64,000 nucleotides of DNA, taken from positions 2,666,001 to 2,730,000 of the forward strand of contig NZ_JARRAG010000002.1 of NCBI RefSeq assembly GCF_029589435.1, in the 5' to 3' direction. Shown here piece after piece: positions 1 through 8,575 of the stretch (position 1 is its first letter; each line of letters opens with the position of its first letter). The stretch is from Paludisphaera mucosa. GTDB lineage: Bacteria > Planctomycetota > Planctomycetia > Isosphaerales > Isosphaeraceae. The notes below the pieces were generated by a model that ran no database searches, was not told the DNA's origin, and saw only the letters and a program-made list of their open reading frames with translations. A program made the position numbers and the translations under genes.

Positions 1-1
1 C

Positions 2-2128
2 TTCAAGCCCAAGGGGCGGATCGACGTCGCGGCGAGGATCGCCCGGACGGTCGCGGGGGGCCCGGTTGCGGTGGACGCGGCCGCGAAGCTCAAGGACGTC
101 TCGGCCGTCTACCGCCACTTCAAGTATCCCCTGGCGAACCTCAAGGGGCTGCTCCACCTGGCGGGCCGCCGGCTCACGGTCGACCTGAACGGCCCGATCG
201 GCGACAAGCCGGCCAAGCTCCACGGCACGGTCGACGACCCCGGCCCCGACGCCATCGTCGACCTGACGGTCGAGGCCGAGGCGATGCCGATCGACGCGAC
301 CTTCATGGAGGCGCTGCCGCCGGACGTCCGCCGCTGGGTCGACCGCTTCAAGCCGAAGGGGTCGGTCCAGGCCGAGGCCCGCATCTTCCGCCAGCCCCTG
401 GTCGGCCCCCCCCTGCTCGGCCCCGACGGCCGACCGGTCAGCGTCGCCCAACGCGAGCGCGACGCCCAGGGCCGGCTGGCGATCGACGCGCGACTCGACC
501 TCGACCCCCGGCGCTGCGAGATCACCTGGGAAGGCCTCCCCTTGCCCGTGCGGAACCTCTCGGGCCGGCTGGAGCTGCATCCGGACCTCTGGATCTTCAA
601 AAACCTGCAGGGCCGCAACGGCCAGGCCGTCCTCGACGGCTCGGGCCGGGTCGAGAAGCTCCCCGGGGCCGACCTCCCCAACGGCGACCCGCCGCTGCGG
701 ATCGGCATGACGCTCAACGCGCGGAACCTGCCGTTCAACGCCGAGCTGCGGCAGGCCCTCCCCGCCGCCTGGGAGAAGACCTGGAAGTTCATCAACCCCG
801 AGGGCGCGACCGACGTCGACGCCGAGATCGCCGTCGAGACCGGCAAGCCCGACCAGACCCGGGTGACGATCACCCCCCGCCCCGAGTCGCACGTCCGCCT
901 GGTGGTCCCCAGGTCGCCCGGGCCGGGCGTCGAGCCCGGCGCGACGATCGAGCTGCGGATGCAGGACGCCCTCGGCTCGTTCGAGCTGGTCAACGGCAAG
1001 GTCGCGATGCGCGACGTCCGGTTCAACTTCCACGGCGCTCCGGTGCGGTTCCCCGAAGGGTCGGTCGTGGTCGAGGACAGCGGGCGGTTCGACCTGGCCG
1101 TCCGCGACCTGTGGGTGAGCGACCTGCTGTTCAACGCCAAGCTGCGGCGGATCATGCCCTCGCTGATGGCCCAGTTCGCGCTCCGGCTGGACGACGGCAA
1201 GCCGTTCACGGCCCGGGGGGACATCAAGATCGGCTGGAGCGGCGAGGCCGACGTGCCGGCGTGGTGCCAGTGGGAAAACACGCGGGTCATCCTCGTCGAC
1301 AACCAGCTCAAGACGGGCATCCCCGTCGAACACCTCCAGGGCGTGTTCCGGGACGTCAAAGGCCGATCCGACGGCAAGTACCTGCAGGTCCGCGGCATCC
1401 TGGACATCCGCAGCGCCAGCGTCGCCGGGCTGCAGCTTTCGGACGTGCAGGCGCCGCTGATCGTCGAGGGGGGCGTGGCCCGGCTGGATAGCCTCAAGGG
1501 GCGGTTCCTGGGCGGGCAGATCTACGGCGATGGCTCGATCACGCTCGACCAGACCCCGCGCTATTCCGGCTCGGTGCAGCTCGCGGGCGCGGACCTCCAC
1601 GAATACGCGATGAGCCTTTCCGGCCGGCAGTCGTTCCGGGGGCTGGTCAACGCCAAGGCGGAGTTCAACGGCCTCGGCTCGGACATCCACTCGCTCCAGG
1701 GACGCGGCGAGGGGCACGTCGTCGACGGCGATTTGGGCGAGCTGCCGTTCGTGCTCCGCATCGTCAAGGAACTCGCCCGCGTCCTGACGTTCAACACGGC
1801 GCGGCGCGACGGCAAGACGATGTTCGACTCCGCCGACATCGCCTTCCGGATCATCAACGGCACCACCCACTTCGACGAGATCAAGCTGACCGGCAGCCCC
1901 ATCAGCCTGCAGGGCGAAGGGACCCGCGACACGTTCGACAACATCGACATGAACCTCAACGTCGTCTACGGCCGGAAGGGCGTCGAGGTCCCGCTCCTGG
2001 GCCCGGCGATCCGCGAGGCCGGCAGCCAGCTCGTCAAGATCCACATCGGCGGCACGCTGGCCCAGCCCCGGCCCGAGCCGAAGTTCGTGCCCAACCTCCG
2101 GCCCAGCGTCCGCCGCGTCCGCCAGTGA
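2..2128 (+). CDS. AsmA-like C-terminal domain protein, 5' truncated by window
   Basis: The frame is open to the left edge, so the N-terminus is missing; 708 residues are visible. The protein is a long chain of beta-rich repeats without catalytic motifs. A short motif, FKPKG, occurs at the first visible residues and again about 115 residues later, suggesting repeated domains. The last 200 residues have AsmA/YhdP-like C-terminal character (LGELPFVLRIVKELARVL, then GGTLAQPRPEPKF near the end). AsmA-like proteins of this size span the periplasm and are linked to lipid transport or envelope homeostasis; the role here is inferred from family only. The GTG at 71 is an internal codon, not a credible start. 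Confidence 0.75.
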   Translation, partial: FKPKGRIDVAARIARTVAGGPVAVDAAAKLKDVSAVYRHFKYPLANLKGLLHLAGRRLTVDLNGPIGDKPAKLHGTVDDPGPDAIVDLTVEAEAMPIDATFMEALPPDVRRWVDRFKPKGSVQAEARIFRQPLVGPPLLGPDGRPVSVAQRERDAQGRLAIDARLDLDPRRCEITWEGLPLPVRNLSGRLELHPDLWIFKNLQGRNGQAVLDGSGRVEKLPGADLPNGDPPLRIGMTLNARNLPFNAELRQALPAAWEKTWKFINPEGATDVDAEIAVETGKPDQTRVTITPRPESHVRLVVPRSPGPGVEPGATIELRMQDALGSFELVNGKVAMRDVRFNFHGAPVRFPEGSVVVEDSGRFDLAVRDLWVSDLLFNAKLRRIMPSLMAQFALRLDDGKPFTARGDIKIGWSGEADVPAWCQWENTRVILVDNQLKTGIPVEHLQGVFRDVKGRSDGKYLQVRGILDIRSASVAGLQLSDVQAPLIVEGGVARLDSLKGRFLGGQIYGDGSITLDQTPRYSGSVQLAGADLHEYAMSLSGRQSFRGLVNAKAEFNGLGSDIHSLQGRGEGHVVDGDLGELPFVLRIVKELARVLTFNTARRDGKTMFDSADIAFRIINGTTHFDEIKLTGSPISLQGEGTRDTFDNIDMNLNVVYGRKGVEVPLLGPAIREAGSQLVKIHIGGTLAQPRPEPKFVPNLRPSVRRVRQ

Positions 2129-2207
2129 CGCGCCGCGGGGATTCCCGCGACCGTCCTTCCCGCGGTCGTCCCCGTCGTAGTATCCTCGGATGCGGGAGGA
2201 ACACCGC

Positions 2208-3290
2208 ATGCGCCCGATCCGATCCGTCTTCGCCCTCGTCGCCGCCGCCTCGACCCTCGCGGGGGCGTCCCGCGCCGAGGAAGGGCCGGCCGCGAAGAAG
2301 CTGACCCTCGTCGCCCCGATGAACGAGGGGGTGAACATCACCGGGATCAACGGCCGCGGCGACGTCGTCGGCTTCCACTGGGAGCCCGAGAACGGCAACC
2401 CCGACATCCTCTACGAGGCGCCCTTCTTCGCCAAAGGGGCCGAGGTCGCCCGCCTCCCCCTGTTGAAGACGTACACCGCGACGTTCCCGGCCGCCGTCAG
2501 CGACGACGGCCTGGTCGTCGGCCGTGCGAGCAAGCCGGGGGCGCCCAACGCCTTCGTCTACCTCCGCAACCAGGCGTTCGTCTGGACCGCCGCGAAGGGG
2601 ATCCAGGGGCTGGGCGCGCCCGAGGGCGACGGCGCCTCGATCGCCACGGGCGTCAGCCGCGACGGCCGCCGCATCAGCGGGATCGGCGTCGGCGACTATC
2701 GCCTCCGCGGCCTCTTGTGGGAGCGCGAGGGCGACGGCTGGAAGTCGGTCGTCCTCCCCGACGCCGGCCAGCTCGGCTCGAACGTGCTGGCCATCAGCCC
2801 CGACGGCCGCCGCCTGGCCGCCGTCCAGAAGGGCGAGACCTCGCTCTGGACCGAGGCCGAGCCCGGCGTCTGGAAGCGCGAAGGCCTCGCCGGCGAGGAG
2901 AAGGTCCTCATCCCTCGCGGCGTGAACGACGCCGGGCTCGTCGTCGGCTTCCGCAACGACCCCGACGGCCGCCTCCACGCCATGGTCTGGGGCCGCGAGG
3001 GCGGGGTGAAGTCGCTGGAAACGCCCCCGGGCTTCGAGCACTCCCAGGCCAGCGCGGTGAACAACGCGGGCGACGTCGTCGGCCAGATCGACGGCCCCCA
3101 CGGCCAGCTCCCGGGCCCTCGCGCCTTCCTCTACCGCGACGGCAAGCTCCGCATCATCGACGAGTGCGGGCCGGACTTCGTCTGGGCCACCGCCGTCAAC
3201 GATCAGGGCCAGGTCGCCGGCGTCCTGGAGAAGGAAGAGGAAGAGGTCCACGCCGACCCCGCCAAGGCCGATCCCGCGAAGAAGCCCTGA
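2208..3290 (+). CDS. Secreted HAF-repeat protein
   Basis: 360 residues. The start at 2208 is preferred over 2190 because GGGAGGA lies 7 bases upstream and the product then begins with a clean signal peptide (MRPIRSVFALVAAASTLAGASRA). The rest consists of beta-rich repeats with recurring hydrophobic-V-x-G motifs (GDVVGFHW, GLVVGRAS, GLVVGFRND, GDVVGQIDG, GQVAGVLE), typical of the 'HAF family extracellular repeat' proteins, which probably fold as a propeller. The C-terminus is an acidic/lysine-rich tail (EKEEEEVHADPAKADPAKK). Function unknown; exported. A strong terminator follows at 3325. Confidence 0.75.
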   Translation: MRPIRSVFALVAAASTLAGASRAEEGPAAKKLTLVAPMNEGVNITGINGRGDVVGFHWEPENGNPDILYEAPFFAKGAEVARLPLLKTYTATFPAAVSDDGLVVGRASKPGAPNAFVYLRNQAFVWTAAKGIQGLGAPEGDGASIATGVSRDGRRISGIGVGDYRLRGLLWEREGDGWKSVVLPDAGQLGSNVLAISPDGRRLAAVQKGETSLWTEAEPGVWKREGLAGEEKVLIPRGVNDAGLVVGFRNDPDGRLHAMVWGREGGVKSLETPPGFEHSQASAVNNAGDVVGQIDGPHGQLPGPRAFLYRDGKLRIIDECGPDFVWATAVNDQGQVAGVLEKEEEEVHADPAKADPAKKP

Positions 3291-3324
3291 GGGCCCCGAC
3301 CGACCACGATCCCGCGATCAGGCG

Positions 3325-3368
3325 ACGCGATGCGGCTCGATACGACCGGCCGCATCGCGTCCTTTTTT
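3325..3368 (+). terminator. Rho-independent terminator after HAF-repeat gene
   Basis: Perfect 11-bp stem ACGCGATGCGG / CCGCATCGCGT around a 14-base loop, followed by CC and six Ts. It lies 35 bases beyond the stop of the HAF-repeat gene. Confidence 0.85.
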
Positions 3369-3459
3369 CGGATTCGGATCGACGAACCCGCTCATGCGTC
3401 CGGCCGCGCCCTAGGATGGCAGCAGTGGTCCAATTCCCCTTCGCGGAGACTCTGCACCG

Positions 3460-4365
3460 ATGGACTCGCCGGAACCGCCGATCCCCCGCCGCCCCCTGCT
3501 GGTCGCCGCCCTGACCGCCGTCGTCGCGCCCGCTCGCGCGCTCGCCCAGGGCGTCCCGGACCGGACGATCGCCGCCCCTTCGGGCTTCGCCGTGCAGTTC
3601 CGCCACCCGATCGAAGAGCTGATCGGCGACCTCCTCGGGACCGAGCGCGGCGACCCCCGGATGCAGGCGTCGGTCCCGCATCGCGAGTGGTATTCCGAGC
3701 ACGTCCTGCGGAAGTTCGGCGCGTGGGGGCCGTCGCCCCGGGCCTACCCGCCGGCCGCGATCGCCGAGGGCAAGTCGACGGAGTGGCGGCGCGAGCGGGT
3801 CCTCGCCGAGGCGCTCCGATTCCTGGGATACGGCTACCAGCACCACCACGTCCCCGACTGGGATCCGCCCGCCGAATGGCCCTGGAAGTCGACGTGCGTC
3901 GGGAGCAACGGCAAGGGCTTCGATTGCAGCAACTTCACCAGCTTCGTCTACAACCAGGGCTTCGGCGTCCGCATGAGCAGCGCCGTGGAGCGCCAGGCCG
4001 AGACGCGCCATGCCGAACTCGGTCCCGAGGGCCGGCCGATCCCGCTCGGCCGCGTCGAGCTGGCCGAGAGTTACGCGGAACGTATCCAGACGCTGCGAAC
4101 CGGCGACCTGGTCTACATCCGGGGAAAGCCGGGCGGCCCGATCACGCACGTCATCCTCTGGGTCGGGCCGATCGGCCGATCGGCGTCGGGCGCGCCGCTG
4201 ATCCTCGACAGCCACGGCTCGGGGGTCGACGACGACGAGGGCCGGCCGATCCCCTGCGGGGTCCAGCTCCGCCCCTTCCGCGAGAAGTCCTGGTACAACC
4301 GCTGCGCCAGCCACGCCCATCGGGTGTTCGAGGAGCGCGAGGAGCACCTCGGTCTCCGGCGGTAA
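3460..4365 (+). CDS. NlpC/P60-like exported cysteine peptidase
   Basis: 301 residues with an N-terminal twin-arginine-like/hydrophobic export signal (PRRPLLVAALTAVVAPARALAQ). The second half shows the NlpC/P60 pattern: catalytic cysteine in GFDCSNFTSFVYN (about C156), TGDLVYIRG, then histidine in THVILWVG (about H230) and a third polar residue in DSHGSG (about H252). Such enzymes cleave peptidoglycan stem peptides in the periplasm. The N-terminal 130 residues are not recognised. A GGAG lies 11 bases before the ATG. It stands alone between a terminator and the convergent phosphatase gene. Confidence 0.7.
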   Translation: MDSPEPPIPRRPLLVAALTAVVAPARALAQGVPDRTIAAPSGFAVQFRHPIEELIGDLLGTERGDPRMQASVPHREWYSEHVLRKFGAWGPSPRAYPPAAIAEGKSTEWRRERVLAEALRFLGYGYQHHHVPDWDPPAEWPWKSTCVGSNGKGFDCSNFTSFVYNQGFGVRMSSAVERQAETRHAELGPEGRPIPLGRVELAESYAERIQTLRTGDLVYIRGKPGGPITHVILWVGPIGRSASGAPLILDSHGSGVDDDEGRPIPCGVQLRPFREKSWYNRCASHAHRVFEEREEHLGLRR

Positions 4366-4366
4366 G

Positions 4367-6034
4367 TCAGGCGGGCGCGGGCTCGCGGCCGATGCAGACG
4401 ATCGAGATGTCGTCGAGCGGCGGGCGGTCTTTCAAGTGCTGGCCGAGCATCCCCAGGATCGCCTCGCCGACCTGGTCGGCGCCGCCGTCGCTGCGGGCGA
4501 GCAGCGACCTGAGGCGTTCGAGCCCGAGCGCCCCGCCCAGGTCGTCTACGGCGTCGACGAGGCCGTCGGAGTAGAGCACGACGACTTCGCCGGGCTCCAT
4601 GTCGAACTGGGAAGGCTCATACGCCGCGTCGCGTTCGACGCCGAGCGGGGTGCCCGCGCCGGGGCATTCGAGCGCCTCCACCCGGCCGTCGGCCCGTCGG
4701 GCCAGCGGCGAGGGGTGCCCGGCCGAGGCGACGGTCAGGCGGTGGGACCCCGGGTCGACCTCGGCCAGCAGCATCGTGACGAACCGGTTGACGACCCCCG
4801 AGTCGTAGCAGCTCCGGTTCACGTAGGCCAGGACGTCTTCCGGGGGGAACCCGGCGCGGGCGAGGAGGCGGACCTCCGGGCAGACGCCGGCCATGAGGAT
4901 CGCCGCCGACATGCCGTGGCCGGCGACGTCGCCCAGGCTCACGCACCAGCGCGTCGGGGCCGTCGGGGGGGCGTCGGGGTCCTCCACCCGGATGTAGTCG
5001 TAGAGGTCGCCGCCGACGTCCTCCGCCGTGCGATAGAACTCCCAGAAGGTGTACCCGGGGACCTCGGGGCGGGCCCGCGGCAGCAGCGCCCGCTGGATCT
5101 CGGCGGCGGCGGCCCACGAGGCTTGCTCGCGCAGCAGGCGGTCGTTCTCGACGACCGTGGCGATCGGCACCGCCAGGGCTGCGAGCAGGTCCAGGTCCTC
5201 GTCGCGGAACCGCGCCATGGGCGAGGCCCCGTCGAGCTGGATCAGGCCGAGCGGCCGGCCGTCGCGGCCCAGCAAGGGGGCGCAGATGGCCGTGCGAATG
5301 GCCGCCGAGAGGCTCTCCCGGTCCTTGAACCGCTCGTCGACGAACACGTCCTTGATGAGGAGCGCCCGGCCGTTGCGGAGCACTTCCTCGACGATCGTCC
5401 GGCTGAGGACGGGGGGGCGGCCGACCGGCCCCTTGACCTTGCGGAAGGCCCGCAGAGGCAGCGAGCCGTCGATCTCGGCCGTCGCCACGAAGCCCCGCTC
5501 CGCCCGCGGCAGGATCGACATCAGGCCCTCCAGCGCGCGGGCCAGCCGCTCGTCCAGGTCGGACGCCCCGCCCAGGGCCTTGACGACGTCGAGCACGCCC
5601 CGCAAGGCCTCGGCCGGGTCGGCGGCGCGCTGGACCAGGCTCGACGAGCTGAGGTCGTCGAGCGAGCCCAGCACGGTCGACTTCGCCACCTCGCTGGGCC
5701 CGCCGACGCGTGCGGCCGGCTCGTGGAAGATGAACTCGAAGTCTACGATCCGGATCCGCGACCCCTCGCGCACCAGCGTCGGCTCAAACGGCTTGAGCCG
5801 CACGCCGTCGACGTGGGTCGCGTTGCGGCTCATCAGGTCGACCACGCGGTACGAGCCGTCGAACCGCCGCTCCACCCGCGCGTGGTAGAGCGAGACCTTG
5901 GGGTGGTCGAGCGTCACGCCGACCAGCGGGTGGCGGCCGATGTGCAGGTCGGTGCCCCGCAGCTCGATCATCCGCTCGGTCTGCCCGTTCCGCAGCAGCT
6001 CCAGCGTGGCGCCGACGCCTTCCGAGAAGATCAT
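4367..6034 (-). CDS. FHA-GAF-SpoIIE (PP2C-type) phosphatase
   Basis: 555 residues. Residues about 23-90 form an FHA domain (IGRHPLVGVTLDHPKVSLYHARVERR), which binds phosphothreonine peptides. A GAF domain follows (about 145-300). The C-terminal 220 residues are a SpoIIE/RsbU-type PP2C phosphatase with the metal-binding motifs DVGGDLYDY, GDVAGHGMSAA, YSDGLVDAVDD and a terminal DDISIVCIGR. RsbU-type enzymes dephosphorylate anti-anti-sigma proteins in partner-switching cascades; here the FHA domain would couple it to Ser/Thr kinase signalling. No kinase, STAS or anti-sigma gene is adjacent, so partners are unknown. It ends one base beyond the convergent peptidase gene. Confidence 0.88.
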   Translation of the reverse strand: MIFSEGVGATLELLRNGQTERMIELRGTDLHIGRHPLVGVTLDHPKVSLYHARVERRFDGSYRVVDLMSRNATHVDGVRLKPFEPTLVREGSRIRIVDFEFIFHEPAARVGGPSEVAKSTVLGSLDDLSSSSLVQRAADPAEALRGVLDVVKALGGASDLDERLARALEGLMSILPRAERGFVATAEIDGSLPLRAFRKVKGPVGRPPVLSRTIVEEVLRNGRALLIKDVFVDERFKDRESLSAAIRTAICAPLLGRDGRPLGLIQLDGASPMARFRDEDLDLLAALAVPIATVVENDRLLREQASWAAAAEIQRALLPRARPEVPGYTFWEFYRTAEDVGGDLYDYIRVEDPDAPPTAPTRWCVSLGDVAGHGMSAAILMAGVCPEVRLLARAGFPPEDVLAYVNRSCYDSGVVNRFVTMLLAEVDPGSHRLTVASAGHPSPLARRADGRVEALECPGAGTPLGVERDAAYEPSQFDMEPGEVVVLYSDGLVDAVDDLGGALGLERLRSLLARSDGGADQVGEAILGMLGQHLKDRPPLDDISIVCIGREPAPA

Positions 6035-6200
6035 GAGTCCGCCCCCGCCCCGCGCCGAACGACCGATCCGGGCCCGCGACGCGCGCAGGCCCCCCCGGCG
6101 AGGGAGTCGCTCGCGTCGCCCTGACTGTACGCACGTCGGCGCGTCATTTTACAGGGACTGCGGCGGGAATCCCGATTCCGGCCCGGCCGGCCGAGCGGCC

Positions 6201-8183
6201 TCACTTCCCGGCCCCGGGCTCGCCGAGGAGGAAGCTCTTCAGGAAGAGGACCTCGACGGCCTGCTGGTAGTCCTGATTCGACTTCTTGGCGAAGCCGTGG
6301 CCCTCGTTCTTGCCGACCACGTACCAGACCGGGACGCCATTCTTCTTCACCGCGGCCACGAGCTGCTCGGACTCGGAGAGCGGGACGCGCGGGTCGTTGG
6401 CCCCCTGGACGACCAGGATCGGGGTCTTGATCTTGTCGGCGTTCTTCAGCGGCGAGACCCGCTCCAGGAACTCGCGCATCTTGGGGTCGCGCTCGTCGCC
6501 GTACTCGGCGCGGCGGAGGTCGCGGCGGTAGCCCTGGGTGTTCTGCAGGAAGGTCACGAAGTTCGAGATGCCGACGACGTCGATCCCGCACTTGATCCGG
6601 TCGTTGTACGTCGTCTGCACCGCCAGCGACATGAACCCGCCGTACGAGCCGCCGGCGACGGCCACCCGCGACTTGTCGAGGTCGGGCTGCGAGGCGACCC
6701 AGTCGAGCAGCGAGCCGACGTCCTTGACCGGGTCCTCGCGCAGGAAGCCGTCGTCGAGCTTCAGGTACGACTTGCCGTAGCCGTCCGAGCCCCGCACGTT
6801 GGGCTCGATGAGGACGATTCCCAGCTCGTTGATCAGGTAGTTCAGCCGGCCCATGAAGCCGGGTCGGAACTGGGCCTCGGGGCCGCCGTGGATCTGGATC
6901 AGCACCGGCCGCGGGCCGGCCGACTTCGCGGCGGGGCGGTACACGAAGGCCGGGATCGTCTTGCCGTCGAAGGACCTGTAGTGGATCAGCTCGGGCGAGA
7001 CGAACGTCGAGACGTCGAGGCCGCCGGTCTCGCTCTCGGTCCAGCGTTCGAGGGGGCCGACCGCGCCGTTTCCGGGCCTTTGGGCCAGGTCGATCGAGAA
7101 GACGTCCGACGACGCCTGGGCCGAATCGAGCGTGAATCCGATCTCGTGCGCGTCGGGGCGGAACTCCACGCCGGAGAGCCGACCGACCGGGGGAGAGGGA
7201 TTTCCGATTTCGGCCCCGGTCGCCGTCTGGTAGACGTGCGGGACGCTCTGGCCGTCCTCGTTCGTGACGGCGACGACGCGCATTCCGTCGTCGGACAGGT
7301 CGAATTCCTCGACGTCCCAGGGGACTCCCTGGGTGAGCCACGTCTCGGCCCCCGTCTCCAGGTCGTAGCGGGCGAGGCGGCGGGACTCGTTCCCCTTGTC
7401 GGACGTGTAGAAGATCGCCTTGCCGTCCTTCGACCACCTCGGCCCTCCGACCGCGACCTTCGGGGCGTCGGCTGCGGGCCTCGGCGTGATCGTCTCGACC
7501 GCGCCGGTGGCGACGTCGACCAGGTGCACGTACGACTCGTTGATCGAGACGGCCTCCTCGACGGCCACTCGCTTACCGTCGGGCGACCAGTCGGCGACGG
7601 TCCACTGGCCGGAGACCTCCTTGAGGAGCCGGCGGAAGGCGGGGTCGGCGGGCGAGGCGACGTACAGGTCCATGTCCTTGCCGTTGCGGGCGTTGCTGCT
7701 CCACGCCAGCAACTCGCCCGAGGGGGACCACTTCGGCGAAGCGTGCCGGCTCTTGCCGTCGCTCAGCCGCACGGGCTCGCCGCCGGCGCGGTCCTGGAGG
7801 AAGAGCTGGTAGTTCTCGGCCCCCCCCTCGTCCATCGTGAACAGGAACTGGTCGCGCCTCGGCCGCGGCGACGCCCCCAGGACGCGTTCGGGCAGGAACG
7901 TCAACTGCCGCCGCGCCGCGCCGGGGGCGGCGACGTGGTGGACCTGCATCGTATCGGCGAATCGGGTCGTGATGTAGACGGCCCGCGGCTTGTCCTCGTC
8001 CCAGCCCTGGAACGTCGCCGTGCGGATGTTCTGGTAGCGATTCAACGCCGAGGCGATCGACCTGGGGATCGCCGGCACGCCCTCCGCCCGGATCGTCTCC
8101 GGCACGGGGATGGTCGGCTCCTGGGCCGTGGCGAAGGTCCCGAGCGCGAGGACGGCGACGAAGAACGGCGCGGCTCGATGCAT
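6201..8183 (-). CDS. S9 family prolyl oligopeptidase-like serine peptidase
   Basis: 660 residues from the ATG at 8183, which gives a signal peptide ending ATA-QEP and has AGGGGAG 9 bases upstream; the longer upstream frame is not credible. An N-terminal beta-propeller with TolB/WD-like blades (SPDGKRVAV, WSKDGKAIFYTSD) precedes an alpha/beta-hydrolase domain with oxyanion region IHGGPE, nucleophile GGSYGG (about S513), acid in VQGANDPRVP (about D597) and histidine in NEGHGF (about H629). The catalytic triad is complete. Members cleave short peptides in the periplasm; the substrate is unknown. Confidence 0.88.
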   Translation of the reverse strand: MHRAAPFFVAVLALGTFATAQEPTIPVPETIRAEGVPAIPRSIASALNRYQNIRTATFQGWDEDKPRAVYITTRFADTMQVHHVAAPGAARRQLTFLPERVLGASPRPRRDQFLFTMDEGGAENYQLFLQDRAGGEPVRLSDGKSRHASPKWSPSGELLAWSSNARNGKDMDLYVASPADPAFRRLLKEVSGQWTVADWSPDGKRVAVEEAVSINESYVHLVDVATGAVETITPRPAADAPKVAVGGPRWSKDGKAIFYTSDKGNESRRLARYDLETGAETWLTQGVPWDVEEFDLSDDGMRVVAVTNEDGQSVPHVYQTATGAEIGNPSPPVGRLSGVEFRPDAHEIGFTLDSAQASSDVFSIDLAQRPGNGAVGPLERWTESETGGLDVSTFVSPELIHYRSFDGKTIPAFVYRPAAKSAGPRPVLIQIHGGPEAQFRPGFMGRLNYLINELGIVLIEPNVRGSDGYGKSYLKLDDGFLREDPVKDVGSLLDWVASQPDLDKSRVAVAGGSYGGFMSLAVQTTYNDRIKCGIDVVGISNFVTFLQNTQGYRRDLRRAEYGDERDPKMREFLERVSPLKNADKIKTPILVVQGANDPRVPLSESEQLVAAVKKNGVPVWYVVGKNEGHGFAKKSNQDYQQAVEVLFLKSFLLGEPGAGK

Positions 8184-8575
8184 GTCCCGGAACTCCCCTG
8201 GGGTCGTTGCGAATCTGCGGTGCGGCGCGCGCAATCCGCGGTTTCGATGCATAGTCTCTACAGGGGCGCTGCGCGCGAAGAGGGTCGACGAGACGCCCGC
8301 AGTCGATGTCGAGAGGCGATTTGAAGAAAAAATGGACGACCGAAGCCAATTCCTGCGAGCGAAAAACGAGCCTAAACCGTTTAAATAATAGATCTTAAGT
8401 CGAATGGGTTCATTGGTCGCCCGGGGCGAACGGAGCCGATTCGAAGCCGAACCGCGAGCAGGTCCGTCGATCCCGAAGCTTTGTGTTCGTCTCCCCCTCA
8501 TCCGGCCTTCGGCCACCTTCCCCCGCGAGGGGGGAAGGCCGTTAGGGTCGGGAAGGCGGGCGCGAAGACTCCCGT
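8184..8575. other. Intergenic region, 392 bp, AT-rich leader of the S9 peptidase gene
   Basis: The 8330-8405 part is clearly AT-richer than its surroundings and contains TATTAT on the minus strand near 8392, a possible -10 for the peptidase gene, but I see no convincing -35. A dispersed repeat occupies 8491-8540. No gene is supported. Confidence 0.5.
8491..8540 (-). repeat. Dispersed palindromic repeat, copy A
   Basis: On the minus strand this reads a hairpin (CCTTCCCCCC, 4-base loop, GGGGGAAGG) followed by TGGCCGAAGGCCGGATGAGGG. A second copy lies at 22286-22332. Each copy sits a few bases to a few tens of bases downstream of a stop codon and in the same orientation relative to that gene, like a REP-type element. 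Confidence 0.65.
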